Below, piece by piece: positions 27,585 through 36,670 of a stretch of 64,000 nt of DNA; positions within the stretch are counted from its first letter, which is position 1, and every line of letters begins with the position of its first letter. Under the pieces are notes generated by a model. It was not told the origin of the DNA. It worked only from the letters and a program-made list of their open reading frames with translations, and made no database searches. A program made the position numbers and the translations under genes. This DNA is from AP-15 sp963781215. GTDB taxonomy: Bacteria; Pseudomonadota; Alphaproteobacteria; ATCC43930; CGMCC-115725. The DNA lies in contig CAWAFE010000026.1 of the NCBI GenBank assembly GCA_963781215.1, positions 53,815-117,814 of the forward strand. Direction: 5' to 3'.

Positions 27585-29216
27585 ATGCGGCAGGAAACCG
27601 AGTTCGATTACATCGTCGTCGGCGCGGGCTCGGCGGGATGCGTGCTGGCGAACCGGCTGAGCGCGGACGGGACGACGCGGGTATTGCTGCTGGAGGCAGG
27701 CGGCAAGGACACGAACCCGTGGATCCACATCCCGGCCGGCTTCTACCGCAACATCTACCACCCGAAGATCACCTGGCAGTTCGAGACCGAGCCGCAGGCC
27801 GAATTGGGCGGGCGGCGGCTGCCGTGGCCGCGCGGCAAGGTGCTCGGCGGGTCGAGCTCGATCAACGGGCTCATCTACATCCGCGGCCAGCGCCAGGATT
27901 TCGACCTGTGGCGCCAGCTCGGCTGCACCGGCTGGTCGTATGAGGACGTGCTCCCTTATTTCCGCCGCGCCGAGGACCAGGAGCACGGCCCCGACGCGCA
28001 TCACGGTTCCGGCGGCCCGCTCGCCGTCTCGGACCTAAGAGCGCGGCACGAATTGCACGACGCCTTCATTTCGGGGGCGCAGGAGGCGGGCTACCCTCTA
28101 AACCCCGATTTCAACGGCGCCGAGCAGGACGGGGTCGGACCGCTGCAATTGACGGTGCGCGGCATGCGGCGCGCCTCGACCGCGGTCACCTATTTGCGGC
28201 CGGCGCTGAAGCGACCCAATCTGCGGGTCGAGATCCGCGCGCTGGCGCATCGGGTGCTGTTCGATGGCAGGCGTGCGGTCGGCCTCGAATATGCGCAGGA
28301 CGGCGTGGTGCGGCAGGCGCGGGCGCGGCGCGAGGTGTTGCTCGCCGGCGGCTCGATCAACTCGCCGCAGCTGCTGCAACTCTCCGGTATCGGGCCTGGC
28401 GAATTGCTGCGGCGATACGGCATCGAAATCGTGCTCGATCTCCCGGGCGTCGGTGCTAACCTGCAGGATCACATCAACGCCCGCGTCGTCTATCGCGCCC
28501 GGCGGGCGAACACCCTCAACGAGATCTCTCACAGCCGGCTGCGTCAGATGCGCGCCGGGCTCGAATATGCGCTGATGCGCCGCGGCGCCTTGATGATGGG
28601 GGCGGCCCCGATCGGGCTCTTTGTCCGCACCCGCCCCGGGCTCGATTCGCCTGATGTGCAATACCAGTTCCTCGCCGGCAGCTTTGTCACCCCCGGCGGC
28701 AAGATGCACGACTTTCCGGCCTGCCAGGCGACCTGCATCCCGTGCCGGCCGGAGAGCCGGGGCTGGCTCCAGATCCGCTCCCCCGACCCGGCGCAGCCGC
28801 CGGCGATCCAGCCCAACTACCTGTCGACGCAGGCCGACAGGGACACGCTCGTCGCCGGGCTCCGGATCGCCCGCAGCGTGCTGCGGACCGCGGCGGCGCA
28901 GGAATACATCGCCGACGAGTTCCTGCCGGGCGCGGCGACCGAGAGCGACGAGGACTGGCTCGACCATATCGCGAAGACCGCCGGCACCACCTACCACCCG
29001 ACCTCGACCTGCATGATGGGCGCGCAGGAACGCGCCGTTGTCGACCCGGAGCTGCGCGTCCACGGCGTCGAGGGGCTGCGCGTCGTCGACGCCTCGATCA
29101 TGCCGGCGGTGGTTTCCGGCAACACCAACGCCGCCACGATCATGATTGCCGAAAAGGCGGCCGATATGATCCGCGCCGCCGCCCGCGCCGCCCCTTCGGT
29201 CAGGGCCGCGGCGTAG
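27585..29216 (+). CDS. GMC family oxidoreductase (choline dehydrogenase-like)
   Basis: The 543-residue FAD enzyme starts FDYIVVGAGSAGCVLANRLS (GxGxxG near residues 12-17), followed by the GMC signature 1 region PRGKVLGGSSSINGLIYIRG. Signature 2 is GGSINSPQLLQLSGIGP. The C-terminal TYHPTSTCMMG segment supplies the catalytic histidine, and VVDASIMPAVVSGNTNAATIMI closes the fold. Such enzymes oxidise primary alcohols; the substrate is unknown. ATG 27585 is preferred over an upstream extension. The 3' end overlaps the convergent MFS gene by 17 bases. Confidence 0.92.
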   Translation: MRQETEFDYIVVGAGSAGCVLANRLSADGTTRVLLLEAGGKDTNPWIHIPAGFYRNIYHPKITWQFETEPQAELGGRRLPWPRGKVLGGSSSINGLIYIRGQRQDFDLWRQLGCTGWSYEDVLPYFRRAEDQEHGPDAHHGSGGPLAVSDLRARHELHDAFISGAQEAGYPLNPDFNGAEQDGVGPLQLTVRGMRRASTAVTYLRPALKRPNLRVEIRALAHRVLFDGRRAVGLEYAQDGVVRQARARREVLLAGGSINSPQLLQLSGIGPGELLRRYGIEIVLDLPGVGANLQDHINARVVYRARRANTLNEISHSRLRQMRAGLEYALMRRGALMMGAAPIGLFVRTRPGLDSPDVQYQFLAGSFVTPGGKMHDFPACQATCIPCRPESRGWLQIRSPDPAQPPAIQPNYLSTQADRDTLVAGLRIARSVLRTAAAQEYIADEFLPGAATESDEDWLDHIAKTAGTTYHPTSTCMMGAQERAVVDPELRVHGVEGLRVVDASIMPAVVSGNTNAATIMIAEKAADMIRAAARAAPSVRAAA

Positions 29217-30708
29217 CGGCGCGGGTCGGGCTGAGCCGCGCCGGCAGAGCCAGGGCCAGCAGCAGGCTGACCACCGCGACGAGGGTCGCGACGACGTAGA
29301 CGTTTTGCAGCGCGGCGGCGATCGCCTCGCTCAGATGCGCGATCTCGGCGGCGCCCAGGGTCTTGCGCCCCGCTGGCGACAGCAGCCGGTTCACCGCGTC
29401 GCCGGCTTCGGGCATTCGGCGGAGGATGCCGAAGTTCAGGATCGCGCCGAACACCGCCGCACCCACCGACTGGCCGACGATGCGCATGAACATCGTCGCC
29501 GAGGTCGCCATGCCGCGCTCGTTCCAGCTCACGCTCGCCTGCACCGAGACGATGAAGGCGGTGTTGCAGAAGCCCATGCCGACGCCGAGCAAAAACGCGC
29601 CGAAGGAGGGAAGAAAGAGGCCGCTAGACGGCTGGATCGCGATCAGCACCAGGCTGCCCGCGACCAGGCAAACGCCGCCAATCGTCGCCGCCAGCCGGTA
29701 GGAGGTGCGGATCATCAAGCGACCGCCGGCAAAGCTCGCCAACGCCCAACTGACCGATGAGGCGGCGAGCACCACCCCCGAGGCGGTCGCGGTCAGCCCC
29801 ATCGCCCCCTGCACATAGGTCGGCATGAAGGCCGACAGCGCCATCATGACCGCACCATTGAAGAACCCGGCGAGGCAGCCGATTGCCACCACCCGGTTGC
29901 GCCACAGCGCCACCGGCAGCATCGGCTCGGCAGCGCGGCGCTCGTTCGCCGCCAGCCCGACGAGCGCGGCGACACCGGTCGCCGCCAGCCCTACGATCGT
30001 CAGCGCACCCGATTGCCCGATCTGGACCAGCGCCAGCATCGGCGCGCCGATGCCGAGCACCAGGAGGCCAGAGCCGAAATAATCGATGCGATGGCGGCGC
30101 GGCTCCCGGTCCTCGTGCAGGAAGAGGCCGAACATAATAAAGGTCGCCGCCCCGATCGGCAGGTTGACCCAGAACACCACCGGCCAGCCCAAATGCTCGA
30201 CGACAACCGCACCCAGGGTCGGGCCGATCACCGCGGCAACGCCAAAGACGCCCGAGATATAACCCTGCATCCGCGCCCGCTCGACCGGGCCGTAGATGTC
30301 GCCGATGATCGTCGTGGCGATCGGCTGAACCGCACCGGCGCCGATCCCCTCCAAGGCCCGAAACAGGATCAGCGGCACCATCCCCCAGGCGAGGCCGCAC
30401 AACGCCGAGCCGAGCAGAAATATGCTGGTCCCGGCGAAGAACACCCGCTTGCGGCCGTAAAGATCGGCGAGCCGGCCGTAAATCGGGATCGACACTGCCT
30501 GGGCCAGCAGATAGGCGGCAAAGGCCCAGCTGAACAGGCGAAAGCCGCCGAGGTCGGCGACGATCGTCGGCATCGCGGTGGCGACGATGTAGCTGTCGAT
30601 CGCGGTCATGAAGATCGCCAGCATGACCGCCGCCAGCACCGCGCCGCGCCCCGACCTCGCGCCGGTCGACGAATGCCCGCGGCGGCGGGCGGTGATCTGT
30701 TCGAGCAA
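29200..30708 (-). CDS. MFS drug efflux transporter, DHA2 (EmrB/QacA) type
   Basis: The 502-residue transporter has about 14 hydrophobic helices. Key motifs are FMTAIDSYIVATAMPTIVADL in helix 1, GRLADLYGRKRVFFAG (motif A), and ALEGIGAGAVQPIATTIIGD with the antiporter GVFGVAAVIGPTLGAVV (motif C). These assign it to the 14-helix drug:H+ antiporter group. It is downstream of the beta-lactamase-like and TPP enzyme genes on the same strand, which may form one transcription unit. Its substrate cannot be predicted. Confidence 0.9.
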   Translation of the reverse strand: MLEQITARRRGHSSTGARSGRGAVLAAVMLAIFMTAIDSYIVATAMPTIVADLGGFRLFSWAFAAYLLAQAVSIPIYGRLADLYGRKRVFFAGTSIFLLGSALCGLAWGMVPLILFRALEGIGAGAVQPIATTIIGDIYGPVERARMQGYISGVFGVAAVIGPTLGAVVVEHLGWPVVFWVNLPIGAATFIMFGLFLHEDREPRRHRIDYFGSGLLVLGIGAPMLALVQIGQSGALTIVGLAATGVAALVGLAANERRAAEPMLPVALWRNRVVAIGCLAGFFNGAVMMALSAFMPTYVQGAMGLTATASGVVLAASSVSWALASFAGGRLMIRTSYRLAATIGGVCLVAGSLVLIAIQPSSGLFLPSFGAFLLGVGMGFCNTAFIVSVQASVSWNERGMATSATMFMRIVGQSVGAAVFGAILNFGILRRMPEAGDAVNRLLSPAGRKTLGAAEIAHLSEAIAAALQNVYVVATLVAVVSLLLALALPARLSPTRAATPRP

Positions 30709-30857
30709 AACGCACCCCGCTGCGCCGTGGCGAAACCTACGGCGCCATCCATCGGAAAGGCGGGGTTCTAGGGCAAGCCGGGATCGCGCGCATCAGGAAT
30801 GCGCAGAATTTGGGCAAATCGGCCGGCCCGCCTTGTCTGGCCGGGCGACGCCCTCGC

Positions 30858-32147
30858 TTAGGCTGCCTTCACTGCGTCGTACACGCCCTTCTCGAACTCG
30901 CCGTAGAGCGCGACGGATTTCGTGTCGGCGAAAGGCAGGACCTGCATCAGAATCACGCCGGTGACGTGCTTTTGCGGGTCGATCCAGTAATAGGTGTTGA
31001 AGATCCCGGCCCAGGTCAGGCTGCCGGCGCTGCGGCCGTTCGGCCCCGGTTGCGTGTTGATCATGTAGCCGAGCCCCCATCGGCACGGGTTGCCGGGGAA
31101 GAAGTCGACATCGTTCGAGCGCTCCGGGTTCGCCGTCTTCAGAATGCCGGCATTGATGTCGCCGATCTGGTTTTGGCCCATCAGCGCCACCGTCTCCGGG
31201 CGCAGCAGCGTGGCGCCGTTGAAGCTCCCTTGATGGAGCAGCATCTGCACAAAGACCAGGTAGTCGCGCGCCGTCGAATAGAGCCCGCCGCCGCCGCTCC
31301 AAAACTCGCGCTGCGGTGGTGCGGCTTCCACCGGCTGCGCCGTCAGCGACCCATCGGCCTTGCGCTGGTGCACGCTGACCAGGCGGGGATGCTGCGCCGG
31401 CGAGAAGGCGTAGTCGGTGTCGGCCATACCGAGCGGGTGCAGGATGTGGTCGCGGAAATAGGCGTCGAGCGGCTGGCCGCTGACGGTCTCGACCGCCCGG
31501 CCGACCCAGTCGAGATTGATGCCGTATTCCCAGCGCTGGCCGGGGTCGAAGACCAGCGGCAATTTCAGTGCGGCAAGCTTGCCGGTGGCGCCGCTCGGCG
31601 TGCCGGTGGCCTTGATATAGCGCTGGATCGCCGGGTCCCAGATGTCGTAGGCGAAGCCCGCCGTGTGGGTCAGCAGCAATCGCAGGGTGATCGGCTTCGC
31701 CGCCGGCCGCAGCTGTGGCGCGCCGGACGCGTCGAACCCCACCAGCACCTGCGGCGCCGCCAGCTCCGGCAGGATATTGCCGATCGGCTGGTCGAGCTGC
31801 AATTTGCCTTGCTCGACGAGCTGCATCGCCGCGACCGAGGTAACCGCCTTGGTCATCGAGGCCATGCGAAAGATCGTGTCGAGCGTCATATCTGGGCCGT
31901 TGGCGAGATCGCGCGTGCCGAAGGCACCCTCATAGATGACGCCCTTGTCCGTCGCCGCCGCGGCGACGACGCCGGGCACCTCCTTCGCCGCAGTGGCGCG
32001 GCGCAGGACCGCGTCGATCTGAGCATGGGCCTGCGCCCCCTGCCCTTGCGCGGCGACGCGGCGGGCGACAGTGCCGATCGACGCAAAGGCGCCGAGCGCC
32101 ACCGCGCTCTTGAGGATTTCGCGACGGCTCTGCTGCCTTCTGATCAT
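30858..32147 (-). CDS. Exported class C beta-lactamase-like serine hydrolase
   Basis: The 429-residue product starts with a twin-arginine-like signal (RRQQSRREILKSAVALGAFA). The catalytic SxxK motif is SMTK near residue 97 (FRMASMTKAVTSVAAM), and a tyrosine motif appears in RWEYGINLDWVGR. These mark the class C beta-lactamase/EstB/D-aminopeptidase family, whose members cleave esters or peptides more often than beta-lactams. No KTG triad is obvious. It starts 24 bases after the TPP enzyme gene, so the two are probably co-transcribed. Confidence 0.87.
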   Translation of the reverse strand: MIRRQQSRREILKSAVALGAFASIGTVARRVAAQGQGAQAHAQIDAVLRRATAAKEVPGVVAAAATDKGVIYEGAFGTRDLANGPDMTLDTIFRMASMTKAVTSVAAMQLVEQGKLQLDQPIGNILPELAAPQVLVGFDASGAPQLRPAAKPITLRLLLTHTAGFAYDIWDPAIQRYIKATGTPSGATGKLAALKLPLVFDPGQRWEYGINLDWVGRAVETVSGQPLDAYFRDHILHPLGMADTDYAFSPAQHPRLVSVHQRKADGSLTAQPVEAAPPQREFWSGGGGLYSTARDYLVFVQMLLHQGSFNGATLLRPETVALMGQNQIGDINAGILKTANPERSNDVDFFPGNPCRWGLGYMINTQPGPNGRSAGSLTWAGIFNTYYWIDPQKHVTGVILMQVLPFADTKSVALYGEFEKGVYDAVKAA

Positions 32148-32171
32148 GGCGCTTCTCCCTATCGGTTCGGC

Positions 32172-33911
32172 CTACCGGCGACGCGGCGAGGCGTCCTTGG
32201 CCAGTTGCGAAGTAATGTCGGCGAAGGTTACGGCGAGCGAGGTCCGCACGTCGATCACGGTTGGGGCGCGGATCGCCAACGCGTCGGACAAGGCCGGTGC
32301 GAGCGCCGCCGGGTCCTCTACCCGCACCCCGCGGCAGCCCAGCGAGCGGGCGATCGCGGCGTGGTCCCAATCCTTGAACTCGGCGGCGAATGGGCCTGAG
32401 CCGTGCAATACCCAACCGAGCGCGTTGTTATTGAAGACGACGGTGATGATCGGGATGTCCTGTTCGACCGCCGTCATCAGCCCGTTCATCGTCATCGCAA
32501 AGCCGCCGTCGCCGCACACCGCGACGACCGGACGGTCGGGATGGACGAGCTTCGCGCCGAGTGCGGCCGGGATCGCGAACCCCATCGGCCCGGAGCCGGC
32601 CGCCTGCAGAAACCCCTCGGCCCGTTTCGTCTGGTAGAAATGCGTCATCATGATGCGGTTCTCGCCGGCGTCGCAGGTGACGATCGCATCCTCCGGCAAG
32701 CCGCGCTGCAATTCGCCGATGACGCGTTGCGGCAGGATCGGCTTATCGTCGGCGAAGTAGGCCCGGTCGTTGAAGTAGCCCAGCCGCTCGCGGTGTGCCG
32801 CGACCCGCCGCTCGGCCTCCGGCCGGCGTGGCTGCCCGTGCGATTTGACCGCCTGGAGCAGCTGGTCGAGGATTGTCGCGGCGTCGCCGAGCAGCACGTG
32901 CTCGGCCGGATAGTTCCAAGATGCGTTGCGCGGCTCGACGTCGACCTGCACAAAGGTCTGACGGGTCGGGTCGAGCAACGCCCGGTTCTCCCACGCGGTA
33001 TCGCTCGGCGACAACTTCGAGCCGACGACGACGACGAGGTCGGCCTCGCCGACGCAGGCATTCCCCGCCTCGGTGCCGAAGGTGCCGAAGACGCCCAATG
33101 CCAGCGGATGGGTCTCGGCAAAAGAGCCCTTGCCGGCCGCCGTCGTCGCCACCGGCAAGGCCGCGGCCTCGGCAAAGCGAACCAGCTGGTCGTAGGCCTG
33201 GGCGATGCGCACGCCGTTGCCGGCGATCATGACGGGCTTCTTTGCCGCGAGGATCGCCTGTGCCGCTGCCTCGATCTGGCGCTGATCGGCTGGCGGCGGC
33301 GCTCCCGGCAGGTAATGGCGGGTCGGGTACAGCATCGGCTGCGAGTTGGGCATCACCGTGCCGGCCAGCGAGTCGTGGCTGTAGAGGATGGCGACCGGCC
33401 CCGGCTGTCCGGCCAGCGCATGCTTGATGCCGAGCTGGGTCGCCTGCACCGCGGCGATCGGTTCGTGCGCCTGCATGACGTGCTTGGTGACGCCGCCGAA
33501 GGCGCGCCGCGCGTCCCAGCTGCCCCAGTCGCCGGTACCCTGCTGGTAGGGCGCGTGCAACGCAAAGCGCGGCGCGTCGCTGAAATCGGTCAACAGCAGC
33601 ATCGGCGAGCTCGACAGATGGGCCTCGATTATCCCGATCATCCCGTTGCCGAGCACCCACGGGCCCTGCCCGAGCAGGACGCCGGGTCGCCGCGTCAGCC
33701 GGCCATAGACCTCGGCCATGACCCCACCCAGCGACTCCTCGCGCACCAGGACGGTGCGGATCGAGTTCTGGTATTGGCTCAGTCCCTGGACGATCCGGCC
33801 GGTATGGCCGCCGGAAATGCCGAAGACCATCTCGATCCCGGCCTCTTCGAGCACCCGCGCCACGAGCGCGTTCGCCGGCATTTCCTCGGTCAGCATCGGC
33901 GCGATCGTCAT
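32172..33911 (-). CDS. Thiamine pyrophosphate-dependent enzyme (acetolactate synthase-like)
   Basis: The 579-residue protein has the three-domain TPP fold: a pyrimidine-binding domain with the catalytic glutamate in VREESLGGVMAEVYGR (about residues 56-71), a central domain, and a pyrophosphate-binding domain with the GDGGFAMTMNGLMTAVEQ-to-VFNNNALGW motif. It resembles ALS, glyoxylate carboligase and oxalyl-CoA decarboxylase relatives. No regulatory subunit follows, so valine synthesis is unlikely. Its divergent neighbours, an ICL/PEPM-family enzyme and an amidohydrolase, suggest a catabolic role on small carboxylic acids. Confidence 0.85.
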   Translation of the reverse strand: MTIAPMLTEEMPANALVARVLEEAGIEMVFGISGGHTGRIVQGLSQYQNSIRTVLVREESLGGVMAEVYGRLTRRPGVLLGQGPWVLGNGMIGIIEAHLSSSPMLLLTDFSDAPRFALHAPYQQGTGDWGSWDARRAFGGVTKHVMQAHEPIAAVQATQLGIKHALAGQPGPVAILYSHDSLAGTVMPNSQPMLYPTRHYLPGAPPPADQRQIEAAAQAILAAKKPVMIAGNGVRIAQAYDQLVRFAEAAALPVATTAAGKGSFAETHPLALGVFGTFGTEAGNACVGEADLVVVVGSKLSPSDTAWENRALLDPTRQTFVQVDVEPRNASWNYPAEHVLLGDAATILDQLLQAVKSHGQPRRPEAERRVAAHRERLGYFNDRAYFADDKPILPQRVIGELQRGLPEDAIVTCDAGENRIMMTHFYQTKRAEGFLQAAGSGPMGFAIPAALGAKLVHPDRPVVAVCGDGGFAMTMNGLMTAVEQDIPIITVVFNNNALGWVLHGSGPFAAEFKDWDHAAIARSLGCRGVRVEDPAALAPALSDALAIRAPTVIDVRTSLAVTFADITSQLAKDASPRRR

Positions 33912-34353
33912 GACTCAATCCTCCCACGCTTGCGGCAGCGACAAAGCTTGCCTTGTCGCCCGCCCGAACACAACGCGCATCGACTGCCCCGCCGATGGGG
34001 GCGACCGCGATCCCAATATCGCCGTAATGGCGTGCTATGCGGAAAAAGCGCCGAGGGTCCCGACGCGACATAGACAGTGGAGCCGTCGCTGTTCTTCCGC
34101 TGCGGCCATCGATGAAAAGCCAATGATTTCAACGCATCGCCGGCCCGCCCGCTGTTCTTTCGCTGTATTATCAGCGAGATCAGCGAAGTCCCTGCCGTTC
34201 CTCGCGCGCCAGTAGGCGGCATTGACAAAATTTGCCAAGGTTGGAAAGGAGGGAGGGACGAGCACCGAATGCCGAGAGGATCTTGAAATTGTTTCTCGAC
34301 GAGCGTCCCCTCGCGCGTTCATGTTTCGCCGAACTCGAGGGAGGTGCGCCGTC
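33912..34353. other. Divergent intergenic region
   Basis: This gap holds the promoters of the TPP enzyme (reverse) and the ICL/PEPM-family gene (forward). A GCCGTAATGGC palindrome-like element at 34021-34031 is followed by GTGCTA; an almost identical 17-base version occurs at 8659. A TTGACA hexamer lies near 34222, but no matching -10 is clear. No gene is recognised. Confidence 0.4.
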
Positions 34354-35277
34354 ATGAGCCGCTCGCGCTCGGCCCGGTTGCTGGAGCTGATCCAGCGCCG
34401 CGATAAGGTGCTGGCGGTCATGCATCCGCCGACTGCGGCGCATGCGCGGATCATGGAAAAGGCCGGCTGCGAGGCGTTGTTCGTCGGCACCGGCGGGGTG
34501 GTCGGCGCCTATACCGGGCTCGCCGATGTCGGCACGGCGACAATGACCGAATGCGTCACCATCGCCGGCTGGATCGCCGACAGCGTATCGATCCCGGTCA
34601 TGATCGACGGCGATACCGGCCATGGCGGGATCATGGCGGTGCGGCGCCTCATCCGCGAGAGCATCCGCGCCGGGATCGCCGGCATCCGGCTCGACGACCA
34701 GCCGATCGAGGGCAAGCGCAAGACCCAGAACGCCGGCATCGACGTCGTGCCGCTCGATCAGGCGATTGCGCGCTACCGCGCCGCCGTCGACATGAAGAAC
34801 GAAATCGACCCGAGCTTTGTCGTGATGGCGCAATGCTATGCTCGCGACGCCAAAGGCGGGACAATCGACGACACGATCACGCGGATGAAGGCGTACCGCG
34901 AGGAGGCCAAGGTCGATTGGGTGCAATTCGAATCGCCGCATTCGGTAGCCGAAATCCGGATGGCCCGGGCCGCTGTCGAAGGCCCGTTCTCGTTCATGCG
35001 CGGCAAGCTCGGCCGCTATCTCGACCTCGACGAGCATCTGGCGCTCGGCGTCAACATTGCCTGGTACCCGGGTTTCAGCCATGCCGTCACCTGGGCGGCG
35101 CTGTGGGATTTCATGACCGAGTTTCAGGTCCGCGGCACCAAGGCTTGGGATGATTTTGTCGCCAGCCGGCGGGATCGCCCCTACCCGACGCCCGAGACAC
35201 CGGCCGAGGGCGAAGGCGACGCCAAGCAGCAGGAGCTCGAAGGGCGCTATTTTGGCGACCCATCGGAAGGCAGCTAG
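34354..35277 (+). CDS. Isocitrate lyase/PEP mutase superfamily enzyme
   Basis: The 307-residue TIM-barrel enzyme shows LFVGTGGVVGAYTGLADVG, the IPVMIDGDTGHGG metal-binding strand and RLDDQPIEGKRKTQ. The last replaces the usual E-D-Q/K motif, and the KKCGH catalytic loop of true isocitrate and methylisocitrate lyases is absent. It is probably a C-C lyase or decarboxylase acting on a 2-hydroxy or 2-oxo diacid. ATG 34354 is preferred because GAGGGAGG lies just upstream. The amidohydrolase gene follows after 16 bases, so they form an operon. Confidence 0.83.
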   Translation: MSRSRSARLLELIQRRDKVLAVMHPPTAAHARIMEKAGCEALFVGTGGVVGAYTGLADVGTATMTECVTIAGWIADSVSIPVMIDGDTGHGGIMAVRRLIRESIRAGIAGIRLDDQPIEGKRKTQNAGIDVVPLDQAIARYRAAVDMKNEIDPSFVVMAQCYARDAKGGTIDDTITRMKAYREEAKVDWVQFESPHSVAEIRMARAAVEGPFSFMRGKLGRYLDLDEHLALGVNIAWYPGFSHAVTWAALWDFMTEFQVRGTKAWDDFVASRRDRPYPTPETPAEGEGDAKQQELEGRYFGDPSEGS

Positions 35278-35293
35278 TGGGCGGAGGCAGGCA

Positions 35294-36445
35294 ATGGCGC
35301 GCGACGGCTACCGGATCTTCGATTCCGACACGCATGTGGGTCCCGACGCGGCGATCCTGTCCGCCTATCTGAGCGCGGCGGAGAGGGACCGCCTCACGAG
35401 CTGGGCCGCGTATGAAGCGCGCGACCGCCACGGTCGGGTGACCTATACCAAGGGCCAGCGCCGCTATCGTCGTCGCCTGGGCGATGCCCAGCCCGATCCA
35501 GCGCCGGCCGGGTATATGGCAGGCTTTACCGGTGTCGAGCGCACGCGCGAGCCGTCGCCTCGGGTCGATGCCGACCCAGCCGCGCGCATCGCCGACATGG
35601 ATTTCGAGGGCGTCGATGTAAACCTGACCTTGCCGTCGGGCTGGTTCGGCACCTGGACCGCCGGCGACGATATCGCGCTCGAAATGGCGATGTACCGCGC
35701 CTACCACCGCTGGATGGAAGACTATTGCGGCGCCTATCCCAAGCGGCTCGGCGGCGTGGTCCTCGCCGGCGCTCGCGACCTCGACGGCAGCCTCGCCGAG
35801 CTGAGGCGCTGGGGCAAGTCGGGTTGGGCCTGGGGGATGATGATCTACGCGCCCTTTGGCATGCCGCTCGATCACCCGTCGCTGGAGCCGTTCTATGCCG
35901 AGGCAGCGGCGCTCGACCTCGCGGTCGTCCTCCACACCTTCACGGTGATGCCGCCTTATGCGCCGGGCGGGCAGGACACCTGGGACAATCTGTGGCTGCA
36001 GCGCTCGGCGGCGCATCCCTGGTGCGGCATGCGCAACATGGCGTCTCTGATCGGCAGCGGGGTGATGGACCGCTATCCGACCTTGCGCGTCGGCACCTTG
36101 GAGGCCGGGCATGGCTGGCTGCCGTTTTGGATGATGCGGCTCGACGAGCATGCCCGGACCATCAAGGCCGCACTCCCTAAACTCGCACAGCTCCCCAGCG
36201 AGTACGTCTGCGGCGGCCGCTATTTTCAGAGCATCGAAATCCCGGAGGGGGTGCTGCTGACCAATGCCGTAGCCGATCTCGTCGGCGACCACATTCTGAT
36301 GTACGCTTCCGACTATCCGCATGGCGAAAGCCATTTCCCGGAATCGGCCGGGCTCGTCACATCATGGGACATGGCGGACGAGCGCAAGCGCAGATTGCTT
36401 TGGGACAATGCGTCGAGGTTCTACGGGCGCGCTCGGCTGGATTGA
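35294..36445 (+). CDS. Amidohydrolase family (Amidohydro_2) protein
   Basis: The 383-residue protein starts with FDSDTHVGPDAA, which carries the N-terminal metal ligands in the D-x-H form of the ACMSD/decarboxylase branch. Later come VVLHTFTVMPP (strand 5 histidine), GTLEAGHGWLPFWMMRLDEH and ILMYASDYPHGESHFPES with the strand 8 aspartate. This branch contains decarboxylases and hydrolases of aromatic or dicarboxylic acids. It begins 16 bases behind the ICL/PEPM gene, and the two likely serve one degradation route with the enolase-superfamily gene downstream. Confidence 0.85.
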   Translation: MARDGYRIFDSDTHVGPDAAILSAYLSAAERDRLTSWAAYEARDRHGRVTYTKGQRRYRRRLGDAQPDPAPAGYMAGFTGVERTREPSPRVDADPAARIADMDFEGVDVNLTLPSGWFGTWTAGDDIALEMAMYRAYHRWMEDYCGAYPKRLGGVVLAGARDLDGSLAELRRWGKSGWAWGMMIYAPFGMPLDHPSLEPFYAEAAALDLAVVLHTFTVMPPYAPGGQDTWDNLWLQRSAAHPWCGMRNMASLIGSGVMDRYPTLRVGTLEAGHGWLPFWMMRLDEHARTIKAALPKLAQLPSEYVCGGRYFQSIEIPEGVLLTNAVADLVGDHILMYASDYPHGESHFPESAGLVTSWDMADERKRRLLWDNASRFYGRARLD

Positions 36446-36457
36446 GAAATTCGGACT

Positions 36458-36655
36458 ATGGCGCTACCCGCGGAGACCGCAATATCGTCCGTGATTGCGT
36501 GGTATGGAACGGAGGCAGCGCAAGTTCGCTGTTCTTGCACGACAGTGGCTTCGGACAATGCCGCGGACCAGGCCGTGAAGCGCGCCTGGCTGCAGGATTT
36601 CGGAACCCAGGTCGTCCAGGCGCTGCAGCGCCGCATCCTCGCCAGCAGCAAATAG
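36458..36655 (+). CDS. Small hypothetical protein
   Basis: A 65-residue frame (MALPAETAISSVIAWYG...) fills the space between the amidohydrolase and the enolase-superfamily gene on the same strand. It has no recognisable domain and no clear ribosome binding site. A frame of similar length exists on the opposite strand, so this may be chance. Confidence 0.25.
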   Translation: MALPAETAISSVIAWYGTEAAQVRCSCTTVASDNAADQAVKRAWLQDFGTQVVQALQRRILASSK

Positions 36656-36670
36656 CTATCGGTTAGCGTC

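Noticed and set aside
30858..32147. A genuine beta-lactam resistance gene
   Set aside because: SxxK is present, but no KTG triad is evident and the family is dominated by esterases and peptidases. Resistance cannot be claimed.
32172..35277. A PEP mutase plus TPP-dependent phosphonopyruvate decarboxylase pair, that is a phosphonate biosynthesis locus
   Set aside because: The TPP enzyme is too long (579 residues) and ALS-like, the barrel enzyme lacks the EDK-type PEP mutase motif, and the two genes diverge rather than form an operon.
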